Shown piece after piece: positions 32,256 through 39,381 of a stretch of DNA of 64,000 nt (within the stretch, counting starts at the first letter, position 1; each line of letters opens with the position of its first letter). The translations under genes were made by a program, and so were the position numbers. This DNA comes from Streptomyces shenzhenensis. GTDB taxonomy: Bacteria > Actinomycetota > Actinomycetes > Streptomycetales > Streptomycetaceae. The notes under the pieces are model-generated. The model was given only the letters and a program-made list of their open reading frames with translations, made no database searches and had not been told where the DNA came from. The stretch covers positions 159,617 through 223,616 of the forward strand of contig NZ_JAJONF010000013.1 of the NCBI RefSeq assembly GCF_021462265.1, given 5' to 3'.

Positions 32256-32581
32256 GGCACGTCGCGGCGTACGAGCGCCTTGGCGAAGGGCTCGCCGGTA
32301 CGGCGGGCGTACGTCATCCGCTCGCGTACCTCCCTCACGGTGCGCGGGCGGTACCCGGGCCCGCCGCAACAGCTCTTGTGGAAGCGGACACCCGCGTGCA
32401 GCAGGACGGACAGTGCCCTCCAGGCCGCGGTGTCCCGGCGCGGCGGCGCGGCGAAGGCCGACCCCACATGAATCAGCGTCCCCGCACAGCGCGGACAGAT
32501 CCGCTGCCGGTCCCTGTCGTACGGCTGCTTGTACGAGGCCCTGCACGGAAGGCAGACGTACGAGGTCTTGGCATGGCTCAT
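32252..32581 (-). CDS. Small zinc-ribbon protein coupled to the SUKH gene
   Basis: A 109-residue protein with two cysteine pairs typical of a zinc ribbon (YVCLPCRASYKQPYD and RICPRCAGTLIHVG), a middle helix AWRALSVLLHAGVRFHKSCC, and a basic C-terminus VREVRERMTYARRTGEPFAK. Probably a nucleic-acid or protein-binding adaptor. It is translationally coupled to the SUKH gene by a GTGA overlap, so the two likely work together. Related short proteins are annotated only as hypothetical; no further function can be given. Confidence 0.7.
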   Translation of the reverse strand: MSHAKTSYVCLPCRASYKQPYDRDRQRICPRCAGTLIHVGSAFAAPPRRDTAAWRALSVLLHAGVRFHKSCCGGPGYRPRTVREVRERMTYARRTGEPFAKALVRRDVP

Positions 32582-32749
32582 GCCGCCAGGTTAGACGGCA
32601 CCCGGGCCGGACTCGACGGGATTACGGGCCCAGGGCCTCTCGAACACCGGCATGCTCATGCGACCCGACGCAGCAAGCCCAGGCGGACGGCCTCGCTGCG
32701 AAGCACCATGGCAGATACGTGATCCCGCTCGTCGACCTGCTCAACCCAC

Positions 32750-33391
32750 TCATCCATGCGCAAACGGTCGCAGGCACCTCTGACAACGACCTGTTGCGCT
32801 GACGGCGGGCGGCGCGCCGGGCCGCATTGGGCCGCCTTTGCGGAACGGTGATGCGTGAGCACGGCCTCGCCTTCCCCGAGATCCGGGTCGTACCCTGAGG
32901 CAGTAGCCGTGGCGGCTGAGGAGGTGACGGGTGACGGGTCCTTCGGCAGCGAAGATCCAGTCGATGTCTTGTGCGTCCGCGCCGAGTTCGTCGTCGGCCC
33001 GGCACCAGGTCCGGTAGTCGACCGGGCCGAGTTGGAAGCGCAGTCGGCGCCGACTGTCAGGCAGATGTACATCGACCACGTCACCAGGGCCGGTTCCGAG
33101 ACCACGGGTCTTCACCCGGCCGCGCACCTTCCGTTCGGTGAACAGGCGTTCCATGCCGCGTTTGATGAAGAGGTGGTCGGCACTGGACTCACCGTTGTTC
33201 TCGCGGTGACAGACCGGAGCGGTCGAGTGGTGGGCGAAGTGACACACCTTCGTCGTATAGCGGCGATCACTCAGCTCGCCTCCGCAGCCGCCCAGTTGCA
33301 GACCGCATCAGTAGGTGTGGTCCTGGTGGGCCTTGCGCCATCTGTCCGATTCCCACGCGTCCATCGGCAGGATCACCGGGTGGTCGAGCAT
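32750..33391 (-). pseudogene. Broken CoiA-like gene (in-frame TGA, truncated)
   Basis: A paralogue of the CoiA-like gene at 36190. It starts MLDHPVILPMDAWESDRWRK, but where the paralogue has TYWCG (TGG) this copy has TAC-TGA-TGC, an in-frame stop at 33310-33308. Beyond it the same frame continues with CGGELSDRRYTTKVCHFAHH, NGESSADHLFIKRG and RRRLRFQLGPVDYRTW, matching the paralogue, then diverges and ends about 270 codons short of it. A second frame (to 32656) also looks partly coding near 32800-32880, which suggests an added frameshift. It lies 76 bp from palindrome site 6. A GTG restart at 33247 could yield a fragment, but the zinc-finger half would be lost. Confidence 0.75.
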
Positions 33392-33466
33392 GAAACCTCG
33401 CAGGAAGACGTCCGAGGAAAATCACACAGCCGGGCCGGAGCGAAACAAGAGCCGTCAGTATCTTCT

Positions 33467-33483
33467 CATGTACTGAGTTCACA
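33467..33483 (+). promoter_or_regulatory. Shared 17-bp palindrome, site 6
   Basis: The site reads CATGTACTGAGTTCACA. Leftward TTGTGA (33484-33479) and GATACT (33462-33457), 16 bp apart, point to the broken CoiA-like gene. The OGG-fold gene starts 100 bp to the right. The surrounding ~95 bp (33392-33486) is a diverged copy of 36191-36285 around site 7. Confidence 0.7.
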
Positions 33484-33582
33484 AGAGGAGTAGAGGATCA
33501 CAAGATTCCATCGCCGGCTGTTCCGTCGTTGGGGCTGAGGCATAGGCTCACACCGGGCAATCAGGCGACCGAGGAGCAGTAC

Positions 33583-34299
33583 ATGCGGGACAGCGCTGCT
33601 GAGTGTCACCAGGCGTCGGCCGACGTGGAATCCATGCCGCCAGGGATCCCCGTTCCCAGCCGTGACGAGGTGCTCGGCCAGGCGATTCCTTTCGACCGGG
33701 CTCGTTGGCTGACTCGTCTGCCCAGCGTCGACTGGTGGCCGCCGGAACTCGACGACTGCCCGACGGTGGCCGGCCGACGGAGGGTCGACCGCAACACGGT
33801 GTTCGCTGTCGCCCGCCGCTCGGACACCGTCGAGGGCCGTCGGCACCTGCTGACCGCCGCCCTGGTCTGGGGCACGGGCACCAAGGCCCGGTCGGTCGCG
33901 CGTCGCGCGGACATCTTCGCGGCGGCCTCCGCCGAGGACATCGACGCACGCCTGCAAGCCGCGCTGGGCACGCTGCGGGAAGAGGGCCCCGTCGCGGCGT
34001 ACTACGCCTTCAACAACGACCAGCGGATCAAATACCTGGGCCCGGCATTCTTCACGAAGGTGCTCTACTTCGCCGCTCATGAGCCGGGCGCGGCGGCATG
34101 GCGGCCGCTGATCCTGGACCGTTTCGTCGCACTGGCTCTGCGGGCCGAGGACACCGGCGAGAAGTGGCGCACGAGCGGATGGACAACACCCTGCTACGGC
34201 CGGTACCTGTCCTTCGCCTACGAGCGAGCCCAGCGAGCGGGCGTCCTCCCGGACCAGATCGAGGCCGCGTTGTTCGCCCATGGCAAGCAACTGGCGTAG
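33583..34299 (+). CDS. OGG-fold (8-oxoguanine glycosylase-like) protein
   Basis: A 238-residue protein resembling the actinobacterial OGG-fold family. It has ALVWGTGTKARSVARRADIF, AAYYAFNNDQRIKYLGPAFF followed by TKVLYFA (the conserved GPxFFTKxLYF segment), and a helical end WTTPCYGRYLSFAYERAQRA. The lysine in FFTK lies where OGG enzymes have the helix-hairpin-helix lysine, but I cannot confirm catalysis. Proposed roles are recognition or excision of modified bases, which would complement restriction in this island (inference). ATG 33583 has GAGGAG 7 bp upstream; palindrome site 6 is 100 bp upstream. Confidence 0.72.
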   Translation: MRDSAAECHQASADVESMPPGIPVPSRDEVLGQAIPFDRARWLTRLPSVDWWPPELDDCPTVAGRRRVDRNTVFAVARRSDTVEGRRHLLTAALVWGTGTKARSVARRADIFAAASAEDIDARLQAALGTLREEGPVAAYYAFNNDQRIKYLGPAFFTKVLYFAAHEPGAAAWRPLILDRFVALALRAEDTGEKWRTSGWTTPCYGRYLSFAYERAQRAGVLPDQIEAALFAHGKQLA

Positions 34300-34322
34300 C
34301 CCTCAAGGTGCCTGCGGGGCGA

Positions 34323-34970
34323 TCAACAGGACTTGGCCGTCACTGACATCAACTCCACCATGATTCCGTTCAGTTCGGCCTGTAGCTCGGCCGCGCTCGT
34401 CCTGAGCGCCTGCGCCTCCCGCGGCGAGCGGTTGACAGGAATCACCGCGCCAGGGGCGGTGAGGGTCAGCCACGCGCGGGCGACGCGCATCGTCCGGCGT
34501 GTCTGATTGCTCGCCATGAACGCCTTACCGAGGACGGACATCCTCCCCTCGATGCGGGCGACCGACTCGCGGACCTGCCGTCTTTCCTCGGCAGTGGAGT
34601 CCTGGGCCTTCGTCCGGTCCTGTTTGGTCTTTTGCTGTTGGACGCGTCTGATCGACGCGCCCACCTCCCTCCACTGCTGCGCGGTCAGTGTGCGCGCCGG
34701 ACTGGTGACGGGCGGTCGGCTCGACACGGGGCGAGGCGGCTTCGCGTACAGCGCGATGGCCCGTTCCCTCTCCTGATTCGCCCAGGCGCGCAGGGCCGGT
34801 GAATCGGCGGACAGGGCCTCGGCACCCCGCACTCCGAGCTTCTCCAGAACAGCGGGCAGGCAGGACAAGAGGCCGTCATCGTCGCGAAGCAGCACCGACA
34901 GTACTGCCTTGGTGTCCCACAGAGGGCTGTCGACCTCGACGAGGAAGTCGATGCGCTCGGAAGCGGACAT
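34323..34970 (-). CDS. C-terminal part of CoiA-like protein, in shifted frame
   Basis: Reading from ATG 34970 the product (215 residues) starts MSASERIDFLVEVDSPLWDT, then KAVLSVLLRDDDGLLSC and a long basic helix RRVQQQKTKQDRTKAQD. The same frame is open and looks coding further upstream (RTQRWSALAAQLGEPLTS), up to ~35080, inside the 3' part of the CoiA-like gene, whose own frame there is serine/proline-rich shadow. So it is most likely the original C-terminus of that protein, separated by a frameshift near a G5 run at 35073-35077. As a free-standing gene it would lack an obvious RBS. Confidence 0.6.
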   Translation of the reverse strand: MSASERIDFLVEVDSPLWDTKAVLSVLLRDDDGLLSCLPAVLEKLGVRGAEALSADSPALRAWANQERERAIALYAKPPRPVSSRPPVTSPARTLTAQQWREVGASIRRVQQQKTKQDRTKAQDSTAEERRQVRESVARIEGRMSVLGKAFMASNQTRRTMRVARAWLTLTAPGAVIPVNRSPREAQALRTSAAELQAELNGIMVELMSVTAKSC

Positions 34971-36190
34971 GCTGGTGAGCGGCTCACCGAGTTGCGCGGC
35001 GAGGGCGGACCAGCGCTGTGTGCGCCCTCTCGGTGCGGCAGCCCGCTCGCCCGACGCTGCTGGTCCGCCGCCGGGGGCTGTGCCCTCGCGGCCGCGACGG
35101 TCGGCTGCTGAACCGTCTGCCGCGCCCGAGGGGCCGTGACCGGCTTCGCCTCAGGGGTTTCGGGGAGTACCCGGGCCAGGCCCGTGCGGGCGGCCTGGTG
35201 TGCGTCGAGTCGCACGAAGTGGTCCAGGTGGACGGCCCATCCGCCGGCGCCTTCACGAACCAGTAGACGTGCGCGGTCGACTGCTCGGTAGACGTACTGC
35301 GCCGGAGGCAGTGCGCTGTCGCCCGGCAGGGACAACACCGCTCGTACGATGGGGCTGCCGAGAGGCTTGACGTCCGCCATGACGAGGCGGCGCCCCTCGG
35401 CGGCGAACTGCGAGTCGCCGGGGACGGGAGCTTCCGGGTCCAGGGCGAAGACCATGGAGACAACCACGGGAAACGCGAACGGCTCCGGACGCCGGGCCGG
35501 CCCGCGCATGGCCTCCGCGGACGGTGTCAGCAGGCCGGCCTCCCCGATCCGGCACTCCTCCAGGGGGCTCCAGCGGACGGACCGTTCGTCGAAGGTCCGG
35601 GTGCCGATGAACACGCGGCGCTCACCGCCCACGGTCTCCAGACGGAACCGCAGGCTGTAGCCGTTGCGGGCGAGGAGTTCCTCGGTGAGCGGGCCGTCCG
35701 TGCCGAAGAGCCAGTCAACCTCGTCGACGCCGCCGCTGAGGGCGAGGTTCGCCGTGCGCCAGCTTCGGTAGTCGAGGCGCGCGAGTTGGAAGCGGAGCCT
35801 GCGGCGGGCGGCGGGCAGGTGCAGGTCCACCGCGCCGCCGGGTCCCGAGCCGAGGTCATGGGTCCGCACATCGCCCCGCTGCCCCTGCTTGCCCAGCAGG
35901 TCGCGCAGGCCCCGCTTGATGAACAGGTGGTCGGCGCTGGACTCGCCGGTGGCAGCACGGCCGCAGGTGCGGCCACCGGCCACATGGGCGAAGTGACATA
36001 CTTTGTCGTGGTAGAGCCGGTCCATCAACTTGCCGCCGCAGCCGCCGAGTTCATAGCCACACCAGTACGTGTAGCGGGGGTGGCGCCTGCGCCAGGCTTC
36101 CAGCTCCGCGGCTCCCATGGGGAGGATCACCGGATGGTCGGAGCTGCTGCTGCCGATCACGGCTGTCTGCACGAGACGGTGGTCGAGCAC
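34685..36190 (-). CDS. Competence-CoiA-like nuclease-fold protein (frameshifted 3' end)
   Basis: 501 residues in this frame. A zinc-finger-like segment YWCGYELGGCGGKLMDRLYH with KVCHFAH is followed by a PD-(D/E)XK-type region (ESSADHLFIKRG, GGAVDLHLPAARRRLRFQLA). In CoiA the last motif normally reads E-x-Q; here it is R-F-Q, also in the broken paralogue, so catalysis is doubtful or differently arranged. After about residue 370 the frame loses coding character, and the protein probably continued in the frame of the gene ending at 34323. CoiA-like proteins process incoming DNA. GTG 36190 is preceded by palindrome site 7 and its promoter. Confidence 0.7.
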   Translation of the reverse strand: MLDHRLVQTAVIGSSSSDHPVILPMGAAELEAWRRRHPRYTYWCGYELGGCGGKLMDRLYHDKVCHFAHVAGGRTCGRAATGESSADHLFIKRGLRDLLGKQGQRGDVRTHDLGSGPGGAVDLHLPAARRRLRFQLARLDYRSWRTANLALSGGVDEVDWLFGTDGPLTEELLARNGYSLRFRLETVGGERRVFIGTRTFDERSVRWSPLEECRIGEAGLLTPSAEAMRGPARRPEPFAFPVVVSMVFALDPEAPVPGDSQFAAEGRRLVMADVKPLGSPIVRAVLSLPGDSALPPAQYVYRAVDRARLLVREGAGGWAVHLDHFVRLDAHQAARTGLARVLPETPEAKPVTAPRARQTVQQPTVAAARAQPPAADQQRRASGLPHREGAHSAGPPSPRNSVSRSPACPLPSASTSSSRSTALCGTPRQYCRCCFATMTASCPACPLFWRSSECGVPRPCPPIHRPCAPGRIRRGNGPSRCTRSRLAPCRADRPSPVRRAH

Positions 36191-36265
36191 GGGACCTCAC
36201 AGGAAACGCCCGGAAGTGTCCGCCCAACCGGGCACGGGCGACGCGAACCAGCACAGTATCTGCTC

Positions 36266-36282
36266 CGTGCGCTAAGTTCACA
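36266..36282 (+). promoter_or_regulatory. Shared 17-bp palindrome, site 7 (CoiA-like promoter)
   Basis: The site reads CGTGCGCTAAGTTCACA, identical to site 4. Leftward TTGTGA (36283-36278) and GATACT (36260-36255), spaced 17 bp, give a promoter starting ~58 bp before GTG 36190. Confidence 0.72.
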
Positions 36283-36321
36283 AGAGCCATCTCGCTGAGG
36301 TCGTTGTCGCCTGCTGCCTCG

Positions 36322-36795
36322 CTACGGCAACCCGGATGAGGAGGGGAGTGCCACTTCGCCCCACACGGTCTTCGTGTAGGCGTCCCTGCTTTCCCAGCCC
36401 CAGCGTTCGGCGTACGACTCCACCAGCAGCAGTCCCCGTCCCGATGGGGCGTCGAGCGAGTGCGAGGCGCGGGGAGTGGGCTCGGGGAGGCGCTCCGGGC
36501 GGGTGTCGGTCACCTCGATGCGGAACAGGTACGGCACGAGGAGCAGCGCGAGCCGGAAGTCGCGGCCGGGGAGGCTGCCGTGGCGGATGGCGTTGGCCGC
36601 GAGTTCGGCCGTGACGAGGGCGACGGTTCGGGCGGGGTCGGAGCTGTGCGGGAGGCCGGTCCACTCGGTGAACTGCTGGACGGCGAGCCGACGGGCGAGG
36701 CAGGCGCCTCGTCTGGTGCTGCTGAAGCGCAGGGCCAGGTGGAGGGCGGGCGAGTGCGGGGGCTTCGGCTCGTCGGTGAGGTGTGGGTGTGTCAC
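36322..36795 (-). CDS. HATPase_c anti-sigma-factor-like ATP-binding protein
   Basis: A 157-residue GHKL ATPase domain protein: N-box LVTAELAANAIRHGSL, DTRPERLPE, and G-box SGRGLLLVESYAERWGW. Such stand-alone domains in Streptomyces act as RsbW-like anti-sigma kinases or work with XRE/DUF397 regulators of the WhiJ/BldB-associated type. Here an XRE and a DUF397 gene lie about 2 kb away, and its promoter contains the same TGTACGG repeats as theirs. Substrate proteins cannot be named. Confidence 0.82.
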   Translation of the reverse strand: MTHPHLTDEPKPPHSPALHLALRFSSTRRGACLARRLAVQQFTEWTGLPHSSDPARTVALVTAELAANAIRHGSLPGRDFRLALLLVPYLFRIEVTDTRPERLPEPTPRASHSLDAPSGRGLLLVESYAERWGWESRDAYTKTVWGEVALPSSSGLP

Positions 36796-36858
36796 GGGGG
36801 CAGCGTGACGGGTTCAGGAGTGGCTTGACCAGGTACGACGGCCGTACTGCTGGCTCGC

Positions 36859-36910
36859 TGTACGGAGGAGACGGCTGATCCTGGAGCCGGCCGTACGGCC
36901 AGTTGTACGG
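36859..36910. promoter_or_regulatory. TGTACGG repeats upstream of the HATPase gene
   Basis: TGTACGG occurs at 36859-36865 and 36904-36910, with the perfect 12-bp palindrome GGCCGTACGGCC at 36889-36900 between them. The same heptamer recurs before the XRE regulator gene (38125, 38136). A likely operator for the XRE/DUF397 group. Confidence 0.4.
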
Positions 36911-37084
36911 GCGTTACGGGATCAGGGGGTCGGACACGGATGCGGTGCGGGGCCTCAGGTCCGGTCGGCTTCATGGCTACCACCGGATCAGGGCGGGCAT
37001 GGCTGTGTGGTCGGGGCCTTCCGTCATGCCCCCGGTGAGCGGCCTCTTGCACGTTCGGCCGGGCACACCGCCGCGGCCGGGCCG

Positions 37085-38035
37085 TCACACCTCGACGCGC
37101 AGCCAGGTGTCGCCGGTGCGGAGCCAGAGGGTGCCGTCGCGGCCTTGACCGCAGCGCAACACGACCCGGCCGGGTACGTCGAGGGTGCGGCGCTCGGTCA
37201 CCGCCCAGGTCGTCCCGTCGAACTCGGCGCGGGTGAGGTCGACGGTCCGCTTGTTGTGATGGCGGCGGGTCAGTACCGCCCGGCCGCCGCGGACCGCGAA
37301 GCCGTCCGGGTCGCGTACGGGGCTGCGGTGGCTGGTGACTTCGCCGGTGGACGGGGTGATCCGGGTCAGGTGGGTGCCGGACCGGCTGCCGGAGTACCAG
37401 ACCAGCCACACCCGGTCGTCCTCGGTCGCGGCCGTGCAGCCCTCCAGCGGGTGGTCGGGCAACCGGCCGCCAGGGTGCCAGGTCGCGCGGCCCTCGGCGT
37501 CCCAGCCCGCGAGGCCGGCCGCGGACTCCGGGTGGCCGCCGTAGATGCCCTCGTCCCCGTAGGCGGTCCAGATCCCTCCGCGGCGGTCGGTCACCAGGGC
37601 GGGTATGTCGTCGCCGACGCAGAACTCACCCTCGGGCGTCCCCGAGGCGGAGTACACCACGGCATTGGGCTCCCAGGCGCCTTCGGTACCGCCCCGCCGC
37701 GTACGGCCGCTCACCAGCAGGAACCGCGAGTCCGGGAGCAGGGCCAGGTGGCTGGGCCAGATCCGGACGTCCTCGACGAGGGTACGCCGCTCCCCCTGCC
37801 TCGTGACGGTGACCAGCTCGCCGGTGAACGGGTCCTTCGGCCGCCACCCGACCCACCCTTTGACGTAGGGGCTGCGCTCCAGGTACCGCCGGTGGACCAG
37901 CATGACCGCCAGCTCCCCGGCCGGTCCGACCGTCCACCACAGGGCCTTCTGCCCCCGCGAGGCATCCGCGGCGGGCAGGCTCCACGCCTCCTGCACGGCG
38001 GCATCGGCGTGGTCGCTCATCGCGTGACGTGACAT
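37085..38035 (-). CDS. Hypothetical beta-propeller-like protein
   Basis: A 316-residue soluble protein made of short beta-strand repeats rich in Trp and Gly: AVMLVHRRYLERSPYVKGWV, VRIWPSHLALLPDSRFLLVS, LVTDRRGGIWTAYGDEGIYG, RVWLVWYSGSRSGTHLTRIT and DGTLWLRTGDTWLRVE. The pattern suggests a beta-propeller, but no catalytic site or signal peptide is visible. ATG 38035 (GAGGTGA 9 bp upstream) is preferred to ATG 38020. It lies between the HATPase and XRE genes. Role unknown; possibly a sensor domain. Confidence 0.6.
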   Translation of the reverse strand: MSRHAMSDHADAAVQEAWSLPAADASRGQKALWWTVGPAGELAVMLVHRRYLERSPYVKGWVGWRPKDPFTGELVTVTRQGERRTLVEDVRIWPSHLALLPDSRFLLVSGRTRRGGTEGAWEPNAVVYSASGTPEGEFCVGDDIPALVTDRRGGIWTAYGDEGIYGGHPESAAGLAGWDAEGRATWHPGGRLPDHPLEGCTAATEDDRVWLVWYSGSRSGTHLTRITPSTGEVTSHRSPVRDPDGFAVRGGRAVLTRRHHNKRTVDLTRAEFDGTTWAVTERRTLDVPGRVVLRCGQGRDGTLWLRTGDTWLRVEV

Positions 38036-38111
38036 CGGGAACGGTCACCTCGGGGACTCCGGGGGCCGACGCCGCCCGAAGATCCCCACCTTACCGATGG
38101 TGAGTCCGGTG

Positions 38112-38142
38112 TCGTACGGGTTTCTGTACGGCCGTTGTACGG
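38112..38142. promoter_or_regulatory. TGTACGG repeats upstream of the XRE regulator gene
   Basis: TGTACGG at 38125-38131 and 38136-38142 (11 bp apart, one helical turn) plus TCGTACGG at 38112. These match the repeats before the HATPase gene, and the divergent propeller-like gene shares this region. Confidence 0.4.
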
Positions 38143-38241
38143 GCCCCGAGGCGTGTCCCGGTCCTCGCAGCCCGCGTTGGACATGGCCCCGGGGTGGTGG
38201 GGGCGGGTGGTTGTGCTTCGGGACGAAAGGGCGTGAGGGCG

Positions 38242-39108
38242 GTGCGGGAGACGCGAGAAGCGCGGGAGCCGCGGAACGGTCGTACGGTGCGGACGAAGGA
38301 CGAGGGGCGCGACCTGCCGGGGGCGTGGTCGGCGTACGGCAGGCTGCTCCAGCACCTGCGCAAGCGGGCCGGGATGAGCCAGCAGGAACTCGGGGAGGCC
38401 ATCGGCTACTCGCAGGAGCAGGTCGCCTCGGTCGAGCAGGGGCGGCGGCCGGCGAAGGCGGCGTTCACGAGGGCGGCGGACCGGGTACTGGAGGCGCGGG
38501 GTGTGCTGGAAGTCCTCCAGGACGAGGTGGACAGGGCGAAGCTGCCGCGCTTCTTCCGCAACTTCGCGCTGATCGAGGCGGAGGTGGTCAGCCGCTTCTC
38601 CTACGACCCGCTGCTGGTACCGGGGTTGTTGCAGACGGAGGGGTATGCGCGGGCTCTGTTCGCGGGTCACTGTCCCCCGCTGAGCGAGGAGATCATCGAC
38701 CAGCACACGGAGGCCCGGCTGAGCCGACAGAAGTTGTTGACGCGGGTGCCGCTCGCGGAGTTGTCGTTCATCATCGGTGAAGAGGCTCTGCGGAATCCGG
38801 TGGGCGACGCGGAGGTCATGCGCGGGCAGTGGCAACACCTGCTGGAGCTGGGTGCGTTGCGCAATGTGGAGGTGCAGGTCATGCCTGCCGTCTCCGGGTT
38901 TCACTCCGGCCTGAACGGGCCGTTCGTGCTGCTGGAGAGCAAGGAGCACCAACACCTCGGATACATCGAGTCCCAGGAAGTCGGGTGCGTTGTGCAGGAC
39001 CCGGCGGAGGCCAGCGCCTTCGGGTTGCGGTATGGCAAGCTGCGATCGCAGGCTTTGAACGGCGTGGAGTCTGCGCGGCTCATCGAACGGCTGGCGGGAG
39101 AGACGTGA
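38242..39108 (+). CDS. XRE-family regulator with DUF5753 domain
   Basis: A 288-residue protein. The N-terminal HTH (LLQHLRKRAGMSQQELGEAI and YSQEQVASVEQGRRP) is followed by DUF5753, with IEAEVVSRFSYDPLLVPGLL, TEGYARALF, ARLSRQKLLT, VEVQVMPAVSGFHSGLNGPF and a conserved end. These WhiJ-like regulators work with a downstream DUF397 protein to control development or antibiotic genes. The start is uncertain: GTG 38242 (GAGG upstream) is chosen, while 38194 and 38287 are in frame. Its stop overlaps the DUF397 start (GTGA), showing translational coupling. Confidence 0.85.
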   Translation: MRETREAREPRNGRTVRTKDEGRDLPGAWSAYGRLLQHLRKRAGMSQQELGEAIGYSQEQVASVEQGRRPAKAAFTRAADRVLEARGVLEVLQDEVDRAKLPRFFRNFALIEAEVVSRFSYDPLLVPGLLQTEGYARALFAGHCPPLSEEIIDQHTEARLSRQKLLTRVPLAELSFIIGEEALRNPVGDAEVMRGQWQHLLELGALRNVEVQVMPAVSGFHSGLNGPFVLLESKEHQHLGYIESQEVGCVVQDPAEASAFGLRYGKLRSQALNGVESARLIERLAGET

Positions 39109-39311
39109 ACATGGAGCAGGTGACCGAGGACATGGACGGGCTGCACTGGTTCAAGAGCAGCTACAGCGGGTCGGGGGGTGGCGACTGCGTGGAGGTGGCC
39201 GCCAGCCTGAACGCCGTGTATGTACGGGACTCCAAGGCGGCGGGTGTTGGGCCTGTACTCCGGATTGACCAAGACCAGTGGGCGGCTTTCGTGGCGCTCG
39301 CGGTGAGGTAG
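39105..39311 (+). CDS. DUF397 small regulatory protein
   Basis: A 68-residue DUF397 protein with the signature LHWFKSSYSGSGGGDCVEVA, VYVRDSKAAG and a C-terminal QWAAFVALAV. DUF397 proteins are partners, probably antagonists, of the adjacent XRE/DUF5753 regulators. The GTG at 39105 overlaps the XRE stop; ATG 39111 is an alternative start. It is followed by a strong terminator. Confidence 0.88.
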   Translation: MNMEQVTEDMDGLHWFKSSYSGSGGGDCVEVAASLNAVYVRDSKAAGVGPVLRIDQDQWAAFVALAVR

Positions 39312-39325
39312 GACGTAAGAAAGAC

Positions 39326-39364
39326 GGGCTCGCTCAGGTCACCAGGGGTGACCTGAGCGAGCCC
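39326..39364. terminator. Strong bidirectional terminator hairpin
   Basis: A perfect 18-bp stem, GGGCTCGCTCAGGTCACC (39326-39343) with its complement at 39347-39364, and a 3-nt AGG loop. It sits between the convergent DUF397 and drmMI genes and should terminate both. Confidence 0.85.
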
Positions 39365-39381
39365 ATTGTCATGCCGACGGT

